This document shows positions 26,254 to 35,624 of a DNA stretch of 64,000 nucleotides, piece by piece (the first letter of the stretch is position 1; every line of letters begins with the position of its first letter). The notes under the pieces are model-generated. The model was not told where the DNA came from. It ran no database searches and saw only the letters and a list, made by a program, of their open reading frames with translations. This stretch comes from CAXQZM01 sp965229645 (lineage in GTDB: Bacteria; Pseudomonadota; Alphaproteobacteria; UBA7985). Made by a program: the position numbers and the translations under genes. Location: NCBI GenBank assembly GCA_965229645.1, contig OZ245893.1, forward strand, positions 930,001 to 994,000, given 5' to 3'.

Positions 26254-27881
26254 TAGACCAGCCGCGAATGGTCGAGCGCCGCAGCGATATAGGACGCAAA
26301 CAAGGGGTGCGGCGCCAGCGGGCGCGATTTGAGCTCGGGGTGGTACTGCACGCCGATAAACCAAGGGTGCCCCTTGATTTCCAGCGTTTCGGGCAAGGCG
26401 CTGTCCACGGCTTTCCCCGAAAAGGTCACCCCCGCCGCCGCCAACCGATCCTCGTAGGCGGGATTGACTTCGTAGCGATGGCGGTGCCGCTCAACGATTT
26501 GGGTCGCGCCGTAAATGCTGGCGATCTGGCTGTTGGGTTGCACGGTGGCGGCGTAGGCACCCCGTCGCATGGTCCCGCCCAGATCGCTTTTTAGGTTGCG
26601 CACTTCGCGCCGTCCGCCCTGGGCCATCCACTCCTCCAAGAACAGTACGACAGGGTCGGCGACCTCGCCAAATTCTCGCGATCCCGCGCCTTGCAACTTG
26701 GCTAAGTTGCGCGCCGCCTCCACCACCGCCATCTGCATGCCCAGGCAAATGCCGAAGAAGGGCACCTTGCGCTCGCGCGCGAACTGGATCGCCCGAATCT
26801 TGCCCTCGGTCCCGCGCGCGCCAAAGCCCCCAGGGACCAAAACCCCGTGGTAACCGTTCAGAATCTCGACGGGATCTTCGCGCTCAAAACGCTCGGCGCT
26901 GATCCAATCTTTTTTGACCCGCACGCCGTTGGCAATCCCCCCGTGGGTCAGGGCCTCCTCAAGGGACTTATAGGAATCCTGTACCTGCATGTACTTGCCA
27001 ACTATGGCGATTCGGACCTCCCCCTCGGGGTTGCGGATTTGGCCGACCACATTGCGCCAGGCGTCGAGCTTGGGCTGGGATACCTGCAAGCCAAAGTGTT
27101 CCAGGACTTGAGTATCGAGGCCCTGCTCGCGCAAGGCGAGCGGCAAGGCGTAAATGGTATCGACATCGCAGGCCTCGATCACGCGCCCTGGTTTCAAGCC
27201 GCAAAATTGCTCGATCTTCTGCTTTTGCGCGTCGTCGAGCCCGACCTCGGCCCGGCAAACGATCAGCTCGGGCTTTAGGCCATAGCCTTGCAGTTCTTTG
27301 ACCGAGTGCTGAGTCGGTTTGGTCTTTAGCTCCCCCGCCGCACGAATATAGGGCACCAGCGTCAGGTGCATGAGCAAGCTCTGCGTCGGCCCCAAGGCGT
27401 TCATGAGCTGGCGAATCGCCTCCAAAAACGGCAACCCCTCGATGTCGCCGACGGTGCCGCCGATTTCACAGATCAGGAAATCCTCCCCGTCGAGATCGGC
27501 CTGAACGAAGTCCTTAATCGCCTCGGTTACATGCGGGACGACTTGGATGGTTTTGCCGAGGTAGGCCCCTGCCCGCTCCTTATTGAGGATCTGCCAATAG
27601 ACCTGGCCCGTCGTCACATTGTCGGATCCACGCGCGCTGACCCCCGTAAATCGCTCGTAGTGACCTAGGTCCAGATCGGTTTCGGCGCCATCGTCGGTGA
27701 CGAAAACTTCGCCGTGTTCCGACGGGCTCATGGTTCCAGGGTCGATATTGAGGTACGGGTCGAGTTTGCGGATACGCACCCGAAACCCCCGCGCCTGCAA
27801 CAGCGCCGCCAGCGCGGCCGCGGTCAAGCCCTTCCCAAGCGAGGAAACCACCCCCCCTGTCACGAAAATAATGCGTGTCAT
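26253..27881 (-). CDS. pyrG: CTP synthase
   Basis: The 542-residue enzyme aminates UTP to CTP with glutamine. The synthase domain starts TGGVVSSLGKGLTAAALA, with FVTDDGAETDLDLGHYERF and CEIGGTVGDIE. The class I glutamine amidotransferase domain shows VPGGFGARGTEGK, Cys in GICLGMQMAVVE, and the His/Glu pair in YHPELKSRP. It is translationally coupled to kdsA. Nothing unusual. Confidence 0.97.
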   Translation of the reverse strand: MTRIIFVTGGVVSSLGKGLTAAALAALLQARGFRVRIRKLDPYLNIDPGTMSPSEHGEVFVTDDGAETDLDLGHYERFTGVSARGSDNVTTGQVYWQILNKERAGAYLGKTIQVVPHVTEAIKDFVQADLDGEDFLICEIGGTVGDIEGLPFLEAIRQLMNALGPTQSLLMHLTLVPYIRAAGELKTKPTQHSVKELQGYGLKPELIVCRAEVGLDDAQKQKIEQFCGLKPGRVIEACDVDTIYALPLALREQGLDTQVLEHFGLQVSQPKLDAWRNVVGQIRNPEGEVRIAIVGKYMQVQDSYKSLEEALTHGGIANGVRVKKDWISAERFEREDPVEILNGYHGVLVPGGFGARGTEGKIRAIQFARERKVPFFGICLGMQMAVVEAARNLAKLQGAGSREFGEVADPVVLFLEEWMAQGGRREVRNLKSDLGGTMRRGAYAATVQPNSQIASIYGATQIVERHRHRYEVNPAYEDRLAAAGVTFSGKAVDSALPETLEIKGHPWFIGVQYHPELKSRPLAPHPLFASYIAAALDHSRLV

Positions 27882-28020
27882 GGGCGCGCCTTAAAGCCAG
27901 AGCCATGCATGAACCGCAAGGGCCAAAATCGCTCTAGGGCCAAAGCGTTCCATGTCGATTGTTCCAATCGACTTGGAACCCGCTTTCTCTTACAGGCGCA
28001 AACGGCCCTAAATTGGACCG

Positions 28021-28320
28021 CTACTCCTCGATCAAAATTCGCTGCACCTCGCCGCTGTCTTGGGCTTGTTCGTAGGCGATGATTTGATCGAACGAATTCT
28101 CGGTGAAGGCAAAGGCCAAGGACGAAATGAAGAACAGCGTCACCAAGATCGTCGTCAGACGGGTTAGCAAATTGGCCTCAGGACGGCCCGCAAAAAACTG
28201 CTGCTGATTGTTGCCGCCCGCGAGGCCGCCGAGGCCTGCGCTCGACTGTTGCGCCAAGATGACCATGATGAGCAGCACGACGATGATGGCTTGCAGGACG
28301 AAGAAAAAATCAAGGGACAT
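28021..28320 (-). CDS. secG: Preprotein translocase subunit SecG
   Basis: The 99-residue protein has two membrane spans (about 6-24 and 53-73) separated by a Gly/Gln-rich loop (SAGLGGLAGGNNQQQFF), the hallmark of SecG. It assists SecYE in protein export. The acidic tail (residues 80-99) is typical of alphaproteobacterial SecG. It lies between tpiA and pyrG, as in many alphaproteobacteria. Confidence 0.92.
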   Translation of the reverse strand: MSLDFFFVLQAIIVVLLIMVILAQQSSAGLGGLAGGNNQQQFFAGRPEANLLTRLTTILVTLFFISSLAFAFTENSFDQIIAYEQAQDSGEVQRILIEE

Positions 28321-28351
28321 GAACTTGGTTCCTATTCAACTCACGCTTGAC

Positions 28352-29131
28352 CTAAGCACGCGCGTCGTAAATTGCAAGCAGGTCCTGGGGCTCGAGGGAG
28401 GCCCCGCCGATCAGGCCCCCGTCGATGTCGGGCTGGCGGAGCAAGGCGTGGGCGTTGGCAGGCTGCATCGACCCGCCATAGAGGATGCGGCGGGTCGGGT
28501 CGGCTAGGTGGGCCCGAATGGCCGCGTGCATGGCTTGCGCTTGCTCTGGGCTTGCCACCTCCCCCGTTCCGATGGCCCACACGGGTTCGTAAGCCAGGGC
28601 AAAGCGCCCCGATGCGGGACAACTGGCCGCGACTTGCGCGAGGACCACCTCCTGCGCGCGCCCTGACCGGCGCTGATCGAGGGTTTCGCCGACGCAGATC
28701 AGCGGCAGCAAGCCCGCGGTTTGCGCAGCCTCGGCCTGCGCGCGCACCTGCGCGTCGTCCTCGCGATGGTTTTGCCGCCGCTCGCTATGCCCGACCAGCA
28801 CGAAAGTCGCGCCTGCGCGCGCGGCCATTTGCGCCGACGTGTCGCCCGTATGCGCGCCCTCCAGATAGGGGCCGCAGGTTTGTACGCCGAGCGCGAGCGG
28901 CAAATCGGCCATCAGGCCTTGGGCGGGGGCGAGTAGCAGGTCGGGCACGGCCAACCCTAGCAGGGCTTCGGGCGCGCCCGCGCCAAACCGCGTTCTGAGC
29001 GCGCGTTCGTAGGCTTGCAATCGCCTCAAGTCCCCGTTCAGTTTCCAATTGCCAATCAGCCATGGCGTCGCCCAAGTCGCGTCCCCGATCGGGTCCTTGG
29101 TCGCATCACGATTTTCGCTCTCACTCCCCAT
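28352..29131 (-). CDS. tpiA: Triose-phosphate isomerase
   Basis: The 259-residue TIM barrel shows the active-site Lys in IGNWKLNG, His in VGHSERRQ, the catalytic Glu in AYEPVWAIGTG and the phosphate loop LYGGSMQPANA. I moved the start to the ATG at 29131, which has AAGGAGAC seven bases upstream; earlier codons add 13 non-conserved residues. The N-terminus still carries about 20 extra residues (ESENRDATKDP) before the barrel. It is divergent from the ppiD-like gene. Confidence 0.94.
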   Translation of the reverse strand: MGSESENRDATKDPIGDATWATPWLIGNWKLNGDLRRLQAYERALRTRFGAGAPEALLGLAVPDLLLAPAQGLMADLPLALGVQTCGPYLEGAHTGDTSAQMAARAGATFVLVGHSERRQNHREDDAQVRAQAEAAQTAGLLPLICVGETLDQRRSGRAQEVVLAQVAASCPASGRFALAYEPVWAIGTGEVASPEQAQAMHAAIRAHLADPTRRILYGGSMQPANAHALLRQPDIDGGLIGGASLEPQDLLAIYDARA

Positions 29132-29265
29132 CGGCGTCTCCTTTCTTGAACAAGCGGTTGTCAGCCCCACATGCTTTGGCTAACGCCCCTTACTAAGCCG
29201 CGCGGCGCGCCTCGCGCAAGGGTGCGGCATCTTGTTTGTTTTGACGGAAAAGGCCTTAGAAACCC

Positions 29266-31233
29266 ATGTTAATCCGCATTCGCCGCCTGGCAGGTTCTGT
29301 TGTTGGGGCGGCCTTTATTTTGCTGTTGGCCATTTCCTTGCTCGGCACGGGCAATTCCGTGAACCCCATGGCGTTTTTTCAGGGCAGCCCCGTGGTCATT
29401 GAGGTGGGCGACCAGACCCAGCGCTGGAACACGCTGGACGCCACCAACGCCGCCGCCAACGCGCCAGGGCTCGTGGCTGCCGACTATGCTGAGCTTGGCT
29501 ACGGGCCGCTTATCACCGCCATGGCCGTGCGCGATTCCTGGGATCAGGGTCGCCTAAGCCTCAACGCCAGTTGGACCAATGCCATCGGCATCGCCCTACA
29601 ACGCCAACAAGTCTTTGTAACCCCTGACATCCGCGACGACGCCGTGCGCCTGGTGACGCCCCTGATCGCCGCCACCAGCGCGCTGCGGCTTGTCACCGAT
29701 GATTCCTCGGCCTTGCTGCCCGTGACCTTGCAGGACGTTCCTGCCGCGCAAGTTACCCAAGCCTATGATTTTGAATCCATTCGCGTCTCCAGCAACGGCC
29801 TTGATCTGGAAGACCCTAGCGACGATGACCTGCGCACGACCATTGAGGACAATCCCGACCTGTTCGTCCGGCCCGACACCTGGGCCATCGACGCCTTGAT
29901 TGTCGATGTCCCGACTCTCGCTGATCGTCTTGAGGTTACGGACGATCAGGTGCGACAGTTCTACATCGACAACCCCGACCTGTTCAGCAGCGAAGAGGCC
30001 TGGGACTTGCAGACCCTGACGTTCCTGACGCAACTCGAAGCCACCCTATTCCAGTCGCAAATTGACCAGGGCGCAACCATCGACGAGGCCATCACCAACA
30101 GCACCGCCACGGTCACGAACGCGGGCCTGCGGCCTGAAAACCGCTTGTCGGCGGAGGACCTGGAGCTGAGTCAGACCTTGAGCGTCGGGGACCTATCCGC
30201 GCCGACGAGCGCCGAGGACGGCAGCCAAACCTACAGCTATTTCAAGGCCTACCAACCCGTCACAACCCCCACATTGGACGAAGTGTGGGAGGAGGCGGAA
30301 GCAGCGCTGAAAGACGAACAAGCCGAAGCGCAGTTGACCGAAACGATCCAAGCGTTGCAACGCCAGGCGCGACAGGAAGATTTGACCCTAGGGGAGCTTG
30401 CGGACAAGAACGACTACACCCTCGAAAGTTTCAGCGAACTGCAAAGCGCGAACACGGCCCCTGCCCCGATCAACGTCGCGGCGCTGTTTGATCGGTTGGA
30501 AGCCAATCGGGCGGAGCGCGCGATTCCGTCGCGGGTCAGCTTGATCCCTGGGGAAATCGAGATGCTGTTCACCATCACCGCCTTTGAGGACAGTCGCCCC
30601 CAGACTTTCGAGGAAGCGCGCGAGGAGGCGGAAGTCGTTTGGCGAGATCAGGAAGCGCTGGCCAAGGCCGCCGCGCGGACCCAGGACCTAGCCGCGCGCT
30701 GGCGCGACGGTGAAGACGTGCGGGCCTCGGTGGAGGTATTGGACGATCCCTTTATTGACCTCGACCGCGTCGAAGCCATCTCGCGCCTCAATGCTGACTT
30801 GGACGAGAGTGAGCTTGGCAGTTTTCTCAATACGCTCGACCAGACCGCGCAGGCAAGGTTGATCGGTCCGCCCCGGTCGGCCAGGCAGGTGACCTTGATC
30901 GAGGAAAATCCGCGCTTGCTCTCGCCGTTTTCCCTGCCCGATCAGGAAATTGTGACCGTCAATCTGCCCGATGGCTTCTACCTGTTGCGCGCGACCTACG
31001 CAGAGCCGCAGGCACCCGAGGGTGACGAAGAGGAGGAGGGAGAAGAAGCTCCGCGTGAGGCCTTGGTCGAGTCGTTGATCGACGGGTCTGCCGCCGCCCT
31101 TTTGGACCAGCTGTTGTTGACCGCCTACCTCGACGATGTCGCCGCCACGCGGCCTGCCACGGTCGATTCCGATGCGATTGTCGCGGAAAATCTGGCGCGC
31201 CAGCAGGCCCTAGCGCAGCACGGCGGCTTGTGA
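29266..31233 (+). CDS. PpiD/SurA-like periplasmic folding factor (degenerate PPIase)
   Basis: This 655-residue protein is anchored by one N-terminal membrane span (about 10-28) and has a large periplasmic part of SurA_N/PpiD type (DALIVDVPTLADRLEVTDDQVRQFYIDNPDLF near 206-238, a parvulin-like stretch afterward). The Glu-rich EGDEEEEGEEAP near residue 590 is unusual. PpiD helps newly exported proteins fold at SecYEG. Its position directly before trpE is typical of alphaproteobacteria. The isomerase active site cannot be recognised, so chaperone activity only is likely. Confidence 0.82.
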   Translation: MLIRIRRLAGSVVGAAFILLLAISLLGTGNSVNPMAFFQGSPVVIEVGDQTQRWNTLDATNAAANAPGLVAADYAELGYGPLITAMAVRDSWDQGRLSLNASWTNAIGIALQRQQVFVTPDIRDDAVRLVTPLIAATSALRLVTDDSSALLPVTLQDVPAAQVTQAYDFESIRVSSNGLDLEDPSDDDLRTTIEDNPDLFVRPDTWAIDALIVDVPTLADRLEVTDDQVRQFYIDNPDLFSSEEAWDLQTLTFLTQLEATLFQSQIDQGATIDEAITNSTATVTNAGLRPENRLSAEDLELSQTLSVGDLSAPTSAEDGSQTYSYFKAYQPVTTPTLDEVWEEAEAALKDEQAEAQLTETIQALQRQARQEDLTLGELADKNDYTLESFSELQSANTAPAPINVAALFDRLEANRAERAIPSRVSLIPGEIEMLFTITAFEDSRPQTFEEAREEAEVVWRDQEALAKAAARTQDLAARWRDGEDVRASVEVLDDPFIDLDRVEAISRLNADLDESELGSFLNTLDQTAQARLIGPPRSARQVTLIEENPRLLSPFSLPDQEIVTVNLPDGFYLLRATYAEPQAPEGDEEEEGEEAPREALVESLIDGSAAALLDQLLLTAYLDDVAATRPATVDSDAIVAENLARQQALAQHGGL

Positions 31234-31251
31234 CCGCGCGGCGCAACGGCC

Positions 31252-32769
31252 ATGGATTTCTTCCCATCGCTGGAGGCGTTTCAAGCCGCCTATGAGGCGG
31301 GACGGCCCCAAGTCGTCTATCGGCAGATTCTCGCGGACACGCAAACAACGATCAGCGCGCTGATGAAAATTGGCGCCGAGGCCCCCTATACCTCCCTGTT
31401 CGAAAGTGTCGAAGGCGGCGCAACGCTCGGGCGCTATTCCTTCATCGCCCTCGCCCCCGATCTGGTCTGGAAACGCGAGGCGGAAAAAACCTGGATCAAT
31501 CGTCGCGCGCTTGAGGATCAAGGGGCTTTTGACTTGGAGGAGGATCAAGAGCAAAACCCGCTCGAAAGCCTCGCGGCGCTGCACCAGGCCTCCTTCGTTC
31601 CCATGCCCGCGGATTTGCCGCCCATGTCGGCGGGGTTGGTCGGCTTCTTCGCTTACGATACGGTGCGCCACATCGAACGCCTGCCGACGCACAACCCCGA
31701 CGTCTTAGGCACGCCCGAGGCGGTCTTTATGCGCCCGACCCTCACGGCCGTCTTTGATCGGGTCAAGGACCTCATCACCTTGGTTTGCCCCGTCTATCCG
31801 CAAGCGAGCGTGTCGGCGGGCAGCGCCTATCAAGGCGTGACCCAGCGCATCAGCGCCCTCATGGACCGGCTCGAGGCGGCCCTGCCCGCCACGCTCGCAA
31901 CCCCCATGACCGCGGACCTGCCCGCCGCCACCTCCAACCTCAGCCCCGCAGCCTACGGCGATCTGGTCCGGCGCGCCAAGGACTATATTGCTGCGGGCGA
32001 TATTTTTCAGGTTGTGCTGGCGCAGCGGTTCTCGGTTGCCTACGATCTGCCTGCCTTCGCGCTCTATCGCTCCCTGCGGCGGCTCAACCCCTCGCCGTTC
32101 CTGTTCTACCTAAATTTTGATGGCTTCGCCTTGGTCGGGTCGAGCCCCGAGATTTTGGTGCGCGCAAGGGGCGGGCAAGTAACGGTGCGCCCGATTGCGG
32201 GGACCCGCCCCCGCGGTGCCACCCCTGCGCAAGACGAGGCCCTCGCCGCCGAACTGCTCGCCGATCCGAAAGAGTGCGCCGAACACCTGATGCTGCTCGA
32301 CCTCGGGCGCAACGACGTGGGCCGAGTTGCCGAAATTGGCTCTGTTACCGTGACCGACCAGTTTTTTGTCGAGCGCTACAGCCATGTCATGCACATTGTT
32401 TCCAACGTAACAGGGCAGCTAAGGACGGGCCTGACCGCCGTGGATGCCATGAAGGCGGGGTTCCCAGCCGGCACCGTTTCGGGCGCGCCCAAAGTCCGCG
32501 CCATGCAAATCATCGATGAATTTGAGCCCGACCAGCGCGGCCCCTACGCGGGTGCCGTCGGCTACCTTGCCGCCAACGGCGATATGGATACCTGCATTAC
32601 CTTGCGCACAGGCTTGGTGAAGGACGGGATCCTGCATGTGCAGGCGGGCGCAGGGATCGTCGCCGACTCGGTTCCAGAACAGGAACAAGCCGAATGCGAA
32701 AATAAGGCCAAAGCCTTGTTGCGCGCGGCCCAAGATTCGTATCGCTACGCCGCGACGCGGGCCAATTGA
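31252..32769 (+). CDS. trpE: Anthranilate synthase component I
   Basis: The 505-residue chorismate-using subunit has GDIFQVVLAQRF, PIAGTRPRGATP, DLGRNDVGRVAEIG and FPAGTVSGAPKVRAMQIIDE. The tryptophan-feedback motif reads SLFESVEG (cf. LLES). It starts 18 bases after the ppiD-like stop and begins the trpEGDC-moaC-moeA transcript. I saw no leader peptide or attenuator ahead of it. Confidence 0.95.
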   Translation: MDFFPSLEAFQAAYEAGRPQVVYRQILADTQTTISALMKIGAEAPYTSLFESVEGGATLGRYSFIALAPDLVWKREAEKTWINRRALEDQGAFDLEEDQEQNPLESLAALHQASFVPMPADLPPMSAGLVGFFAYDTVRHIERLPTHNPDVLGTPEAVFMRPTLTAVFDRVKDLITLVCPVYPQASVSAGSAYQGVTQRISALMDRLEAALPATLATPMTADLPAATSNLSPAAYGDLVRRAKDYIAAGDIFQVVLAQRFSVAYDLPAFALYRSLRRLNPSPFLFYLNFDGFALVGSSPEILVRARGGQVTVRPIAGTRPRGATPAQDEALAAELLADPKECAEHLMLLDLGRNDVGRVAEIGSVTVTDQFFVERYSHVMHIVSNVTGQLRTGLTAVDAMKAGFPAGTVSGAPKVRAMQIIDEFEPDQRGPYAGAVGYLAANGDMDTCITLRTGLVKDGILHVQAGAGIVADSVPEQEQAECENKAKALLRAAQDSYRYAATRAN

Positions 32770-32781
32770 ACGGGCGCGCCC

Positions 32782-33357
32782 ATGTTCTTGCTCATCGACA
32801 ACTACGACAGCTTCACCTACAACCTGTACCACTTGCTCGGCGACCTGGGCGCCCAGGTCAGCGTGGTCCGCAACGATGCGATCACCCTCAACGAGGCCCT
32901 GGCGCGGGGCAGCAGCGGGCTGATCCTGTCCCCTGGTCCCTGCACCCCCAATGAGGCGGGCATATGTCTGGATGTGGCGCGCGCCGCCCTGAGCACCCCC
33001 TTTCCTTTGCTCGGGGTCTGTTTGGGGCACCAGGCGCTGGGCCAGGCGGCGGGTGCGCAGGTCGTGCGCGCGCCCGAGCAGATGCATGGCAAGGTTTCAA
33101 CCCTTGATCACACGGGAACAAAGTTGTTCCATGGACTTGCGACGCCCATTGAAGTGGCGCGCTACCATTCGCTGATCCTTGATCGGGTGCCCACTGGATT
33201 TGCCGCAACCGCCGAGGCCGAGGGACAAGTCATGGGGATCAGCCACGAGCGCCTGCCGCTCCATGGGCTCCAGTTTCATCCTGAATCGATTGCAACACCG
33301 CAGGGCAAGCATCTGCTCCGCAATTTTTTGAACGAGGCCGACGCATGGACTCCTTGA
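32782..33357 (+). CDS. trpG: Anthranilate synthase component II (glutamine amidotransferase)
   Basis: The 191-residue class I amidotransferase supplies ammonia to TrpE. Motifs are DNYDSFTYNL, LSPGPCTP, nucleophile Cys80 in GVCLGHQALGQ, and the His-Glu pair in FHPESIATPQG. It starts 12 bases after trpE and overlaps trpD by 13 bases. Confidence 0.95.
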   Translation: MFLLIDNYDSFTYNLYHLLGDLGAQVSVVRNDAITLNEALARGSSGLILSPGPCTPNEAGICLDVARAALSTPFPLLGVCLGHQALGQAAGAQVVRAPEQMHGKVSTLDHTGTKLFHGLATPIEVARYHSLILDRVPTGFAATAEAEGQVMGISHERLPLHGLQFHPESIATPQGKHLLRNFLNEADAWTP

Positions 33358-34352
33358 ATGCCGCCTACGCGGGAACCGTCTTGACCCAGGCCCAAATGCG
33401 CGAACTGGTCGGGTTCTTCATGTCGGGTGACGCCGACCCCATCGAAATTGCGGGGGCGCTGGTCGGGCTCGCCGTGCGTGGGGAAACCGCCGACGAAATC
33501 GCGGGCGCGGCGCAAGCCATGCGCGCCGCCATGGTTCCTTTTCAGGCCCAAACTCAAGGTGAGGTCCCCATCCTCGATGTCTGCGGAACCGGCGGCGATG
33601 GCTCGGGGTCTTTGAACATATCGACCGCCGTCGCCTTTGTCTTGGCGGGGGCAGGCGTCCCAGTCGCCAAGCACGGCAATCGCGCGCAATCGTCCAAATC
33701 GGGCGCGGCGGACGTTCTTGGGGCCTTGGGCCTCGATCTGGAGGCGGACCAAGACAAGATGGAGGCTGCGTTCACGCGCGCCAACACCGCCTTCTTGCTC
33801 GCCCCGCGTCATCATCCCGCCATGCGCTTTGTCGGGCCCGTTCGGCAAAAACTCGGGATCCGTACCTTGTTCAACGTCCTCGGCCCCCTTTGCAATCCCG
33901 CAGGGGTCACGCGGCAACTCCTGGGCGTGTTCGCCCCCGCATGGCTCGAAAAAATGGCGCTGGCGGCCCGATCGCTCGGGTCCGATGCTGCCTGGATGGT
34001 CCACGGCGATGGCATGGACGAGTTGACCGTGTCGGGGCCCAGCCAAGTTGTCGCGCTAAAAAACGGCGACTTGCGCGCCTTTGAGGTTCGTCCCGAGGAT
34101 GCAGGGCTCGCGCGCCACCCCTTGAGCGCGCTGGCGGGGGGGGACGCATGGCACAATGCCACGGCCATGCGCCGCTTGTTCGATAGTGCCCCTGGGGCCT
34201 ACCGCGATGCTGTGCTGCTCAACGCTGCTGCAGGTTTGATCGTCGCAGACCTCGCCCCTGATCTAAGGACTGGTGCGGCCATGGCGGCGGAGTCCATCGA
34301 CCAAGGCAAGGCGGGCGCGGCCCTTGATACGTTGATCGCGGCAACCGCGTGA
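33345..34352 (+). CDS. trpD: Anthranilate phosphoribosyltransferase
   Basis: The 335-residue transferase adds phosphoribose to anthranilate. It shows the PRPP motif CGTGGDGSGSLNIST, KHGNRAQSSKSGAADVLGALG and GPLCNPAG. The ATG overlaps trpG, and the stop overlaps trpC (GTGA), so the tryptophan genes are translated in series. Length and motifs are normal. Confidence 0.95.
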   Translation: MDSLNAAYAGTVLTQAQMRELVGFFMSGDADPIEIAGALVGLAVRGETADEIAGAAQAMRAAMVPFQAQTQGEVPILDVCGTGGDGSGSLNISTAVAFVLAGAGVPVAKHGNRAQSSKSGAADVLGALGLDLEADQDKMEAAFTRANTAFLLAPRHHPAMRFVGPVRQKLGIRTLFNVLGPLCNPAGVTRQLLGVFAPAWLEKMALAARSLGSDAAWMVHGDGMDELTVSGPSQVVALKNGDLRAFEVRPEDAGLARHPLSALAGGDAWHNATAMRRLFDSAPGAYRDAVLLNAAAGLIVADLAPDLRTGAAMAAESIDQGKAGAALDTLIAATA

Positions 34353-35140
34353 CCGACGTCCTCGCCCAGATCTGCACCCGCAAGCGCGCCTGGATCGCCG
34401 CGCGTCAAACCGCGCATCCCATTGAGGAACTGCAGGCCCGTGCGCAAGACTTACCCACACCTCGCGGGTTTTGCCGGGCACTCCGTGCCAAGCATGCGGC
34501 GGGCGGCAAAGCCCTGATCGCGGAGATTAAGAAAGCGTCGCCGTCCAAGGGGCTGATCCGCGCGGATTTTCATCCCGCTGATCTGGCCGAAGCCTACGAG
34601 CGCGGCGGCGCGACCTGCCTGTCGGTTTTGACCGATGTGGATTTTTTTCAGGGCGACGATTCCTATATCGGCGTCGCGCGCGGTGCCTCAAGCTTGCCGA
34701 TTTTGCGCAAAGACTTCATTTTGGACCCCTACCAAGTTTATGAGTCGCGGGCGCTCGGCGCCGATTGCATCTTGCTGATCATGGCCTGCCTGGAGGATAC
34801 GGTCGCAAAGGCCTTGCACGACTTGGCCACCGATTTGGGCATGGATACCTTGGTGGAAGTTCACGACAGCGCGGAAATGGCGCGCGCCAATGCGCTGGCG
34901 CCTGCCCTGCTCGGGATCAATAATCGAGACCTAAAGTCCTTAGAAATCAGTTTGACCACCTTTGAGACGCTCGCGCCCAGCGCCGCGCCGGGCGCTTTGT
35001 TGGTGGCTGAATCGGGGCTTTACGCCAGCACCGATTTGGATCGCATGGCCGCGGCTGGGGCGCAGGCTTACTTGATCGGGGAAAGCCTGATGCGCCAGGC
35101 CGACGTGACAGAGGCAACGCGGAAAATCCTGGGTGGCTGA
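34349..35140 (+). CDS. trpC: Indole-3-glycerol-phosphate synthase
   Basis: The 263-residue barrel has AEIKKASPSKGLIR, LRKDFILDPYQVYESRALGADCILLI and the phosphate site LVAESGLYASTD. It closes the ring to indole-glycerol phosphate. trpF, trpB and trpA are absent from the window, so the last steps are encoded elsewhere. It overlaps moaC by eight bases. Confidence 0.95.
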   Translation: MTDVLAQICTRKRAWIAARQTAHPIEELQARAQDLPTPRGFCRALRAKHAAGGKALIAEIKKASPSKGLIRADFHPADLAEAYERGGATCLSVLTDVDFFQGDDSYIGVARGASSLPILRKDFILDPYQVYESRALGADCILLIMACLEDTVAKALHDLATDLGMDTLVEVHDSAEMARANALAPALLGINNRDLKSLEISLTTFETLAPSAAPGALLVAESGLYASTDLDRMAAAGAQAYLIGESLMRQADVTEATRKILGG

Positions 35141-35624
35141 CCTGACCCACATTGACCCCGACGGCAACGCCCGCATGGTCGATGTCGGACACAAGCCCGC
35201 GACCGCGCGCACCGCGACGGCGCGCGGGACGCTGAAACTTTCCCCCAAGGCGCTGGCTGCGGTGCAGGCCCAGTCACTTAAAAAAGGCGACCCGATTGCG
35301 GTGGCGCAGCTCGCGGGCATCATGGGCGCCAAACGTACCGCCGACCTCATTCCCCTGTGCCATCCTCTGCCGCTGTCCAAAGTTGAGGTGATCGCGACCC
35401 TGAAGGCCGCGCAGGCGTGCATTGAAGTGACCGCAGAGGTCAAAACCACGGGTCAAACAGGCGTGGAAATGGAGGCTCTGACTGCGGTGTCGGTTGCCTG
35501 CCTGACCCTCTACGACATGCTGAAGGCGGTCGATAAGGGCCTGACGCTCGAGCAAATTTGCTTGAGTGAAAAAACGGGAGGCAAGAGCGGTGACTACGCT
35601 CGACCAGCAGCTTCAACAGGCTGA
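35133..35624 (+). CDS. moaC: Cyclic pyranopterin monophosphate synthase (MoaC)
   Basis: The 163-residue enzyme acts early in molybdenum-cofactor synthesis. Typical segments are the His/Asp start LTHIDPDGNARMVDV, IMGAKRTADLIPLCHPLPL, and KTTGQTGVEMEALTAVSVACLTLYDMLKA. The GTG start overlaps trpC, and the last 35 bases overlap moeA. The trpC-moaC-moeA-lexA order recurs in alphaproteobacteria. Confidence 0.95.
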   Translation: MADLTHIDPDGNARMVDVGHKPATARTATARGTLKLSPKALAAVQAQSLKKGDPIAVAQLAGIMGAKRTADLIPLCHPLPLSKVEVIATLKAAQACIEVTAEVKTTGQTGVEMEALTAVSVACLTLYDMLKAVDKGLTLEQICLSEKTGGKSGDYARPAASTG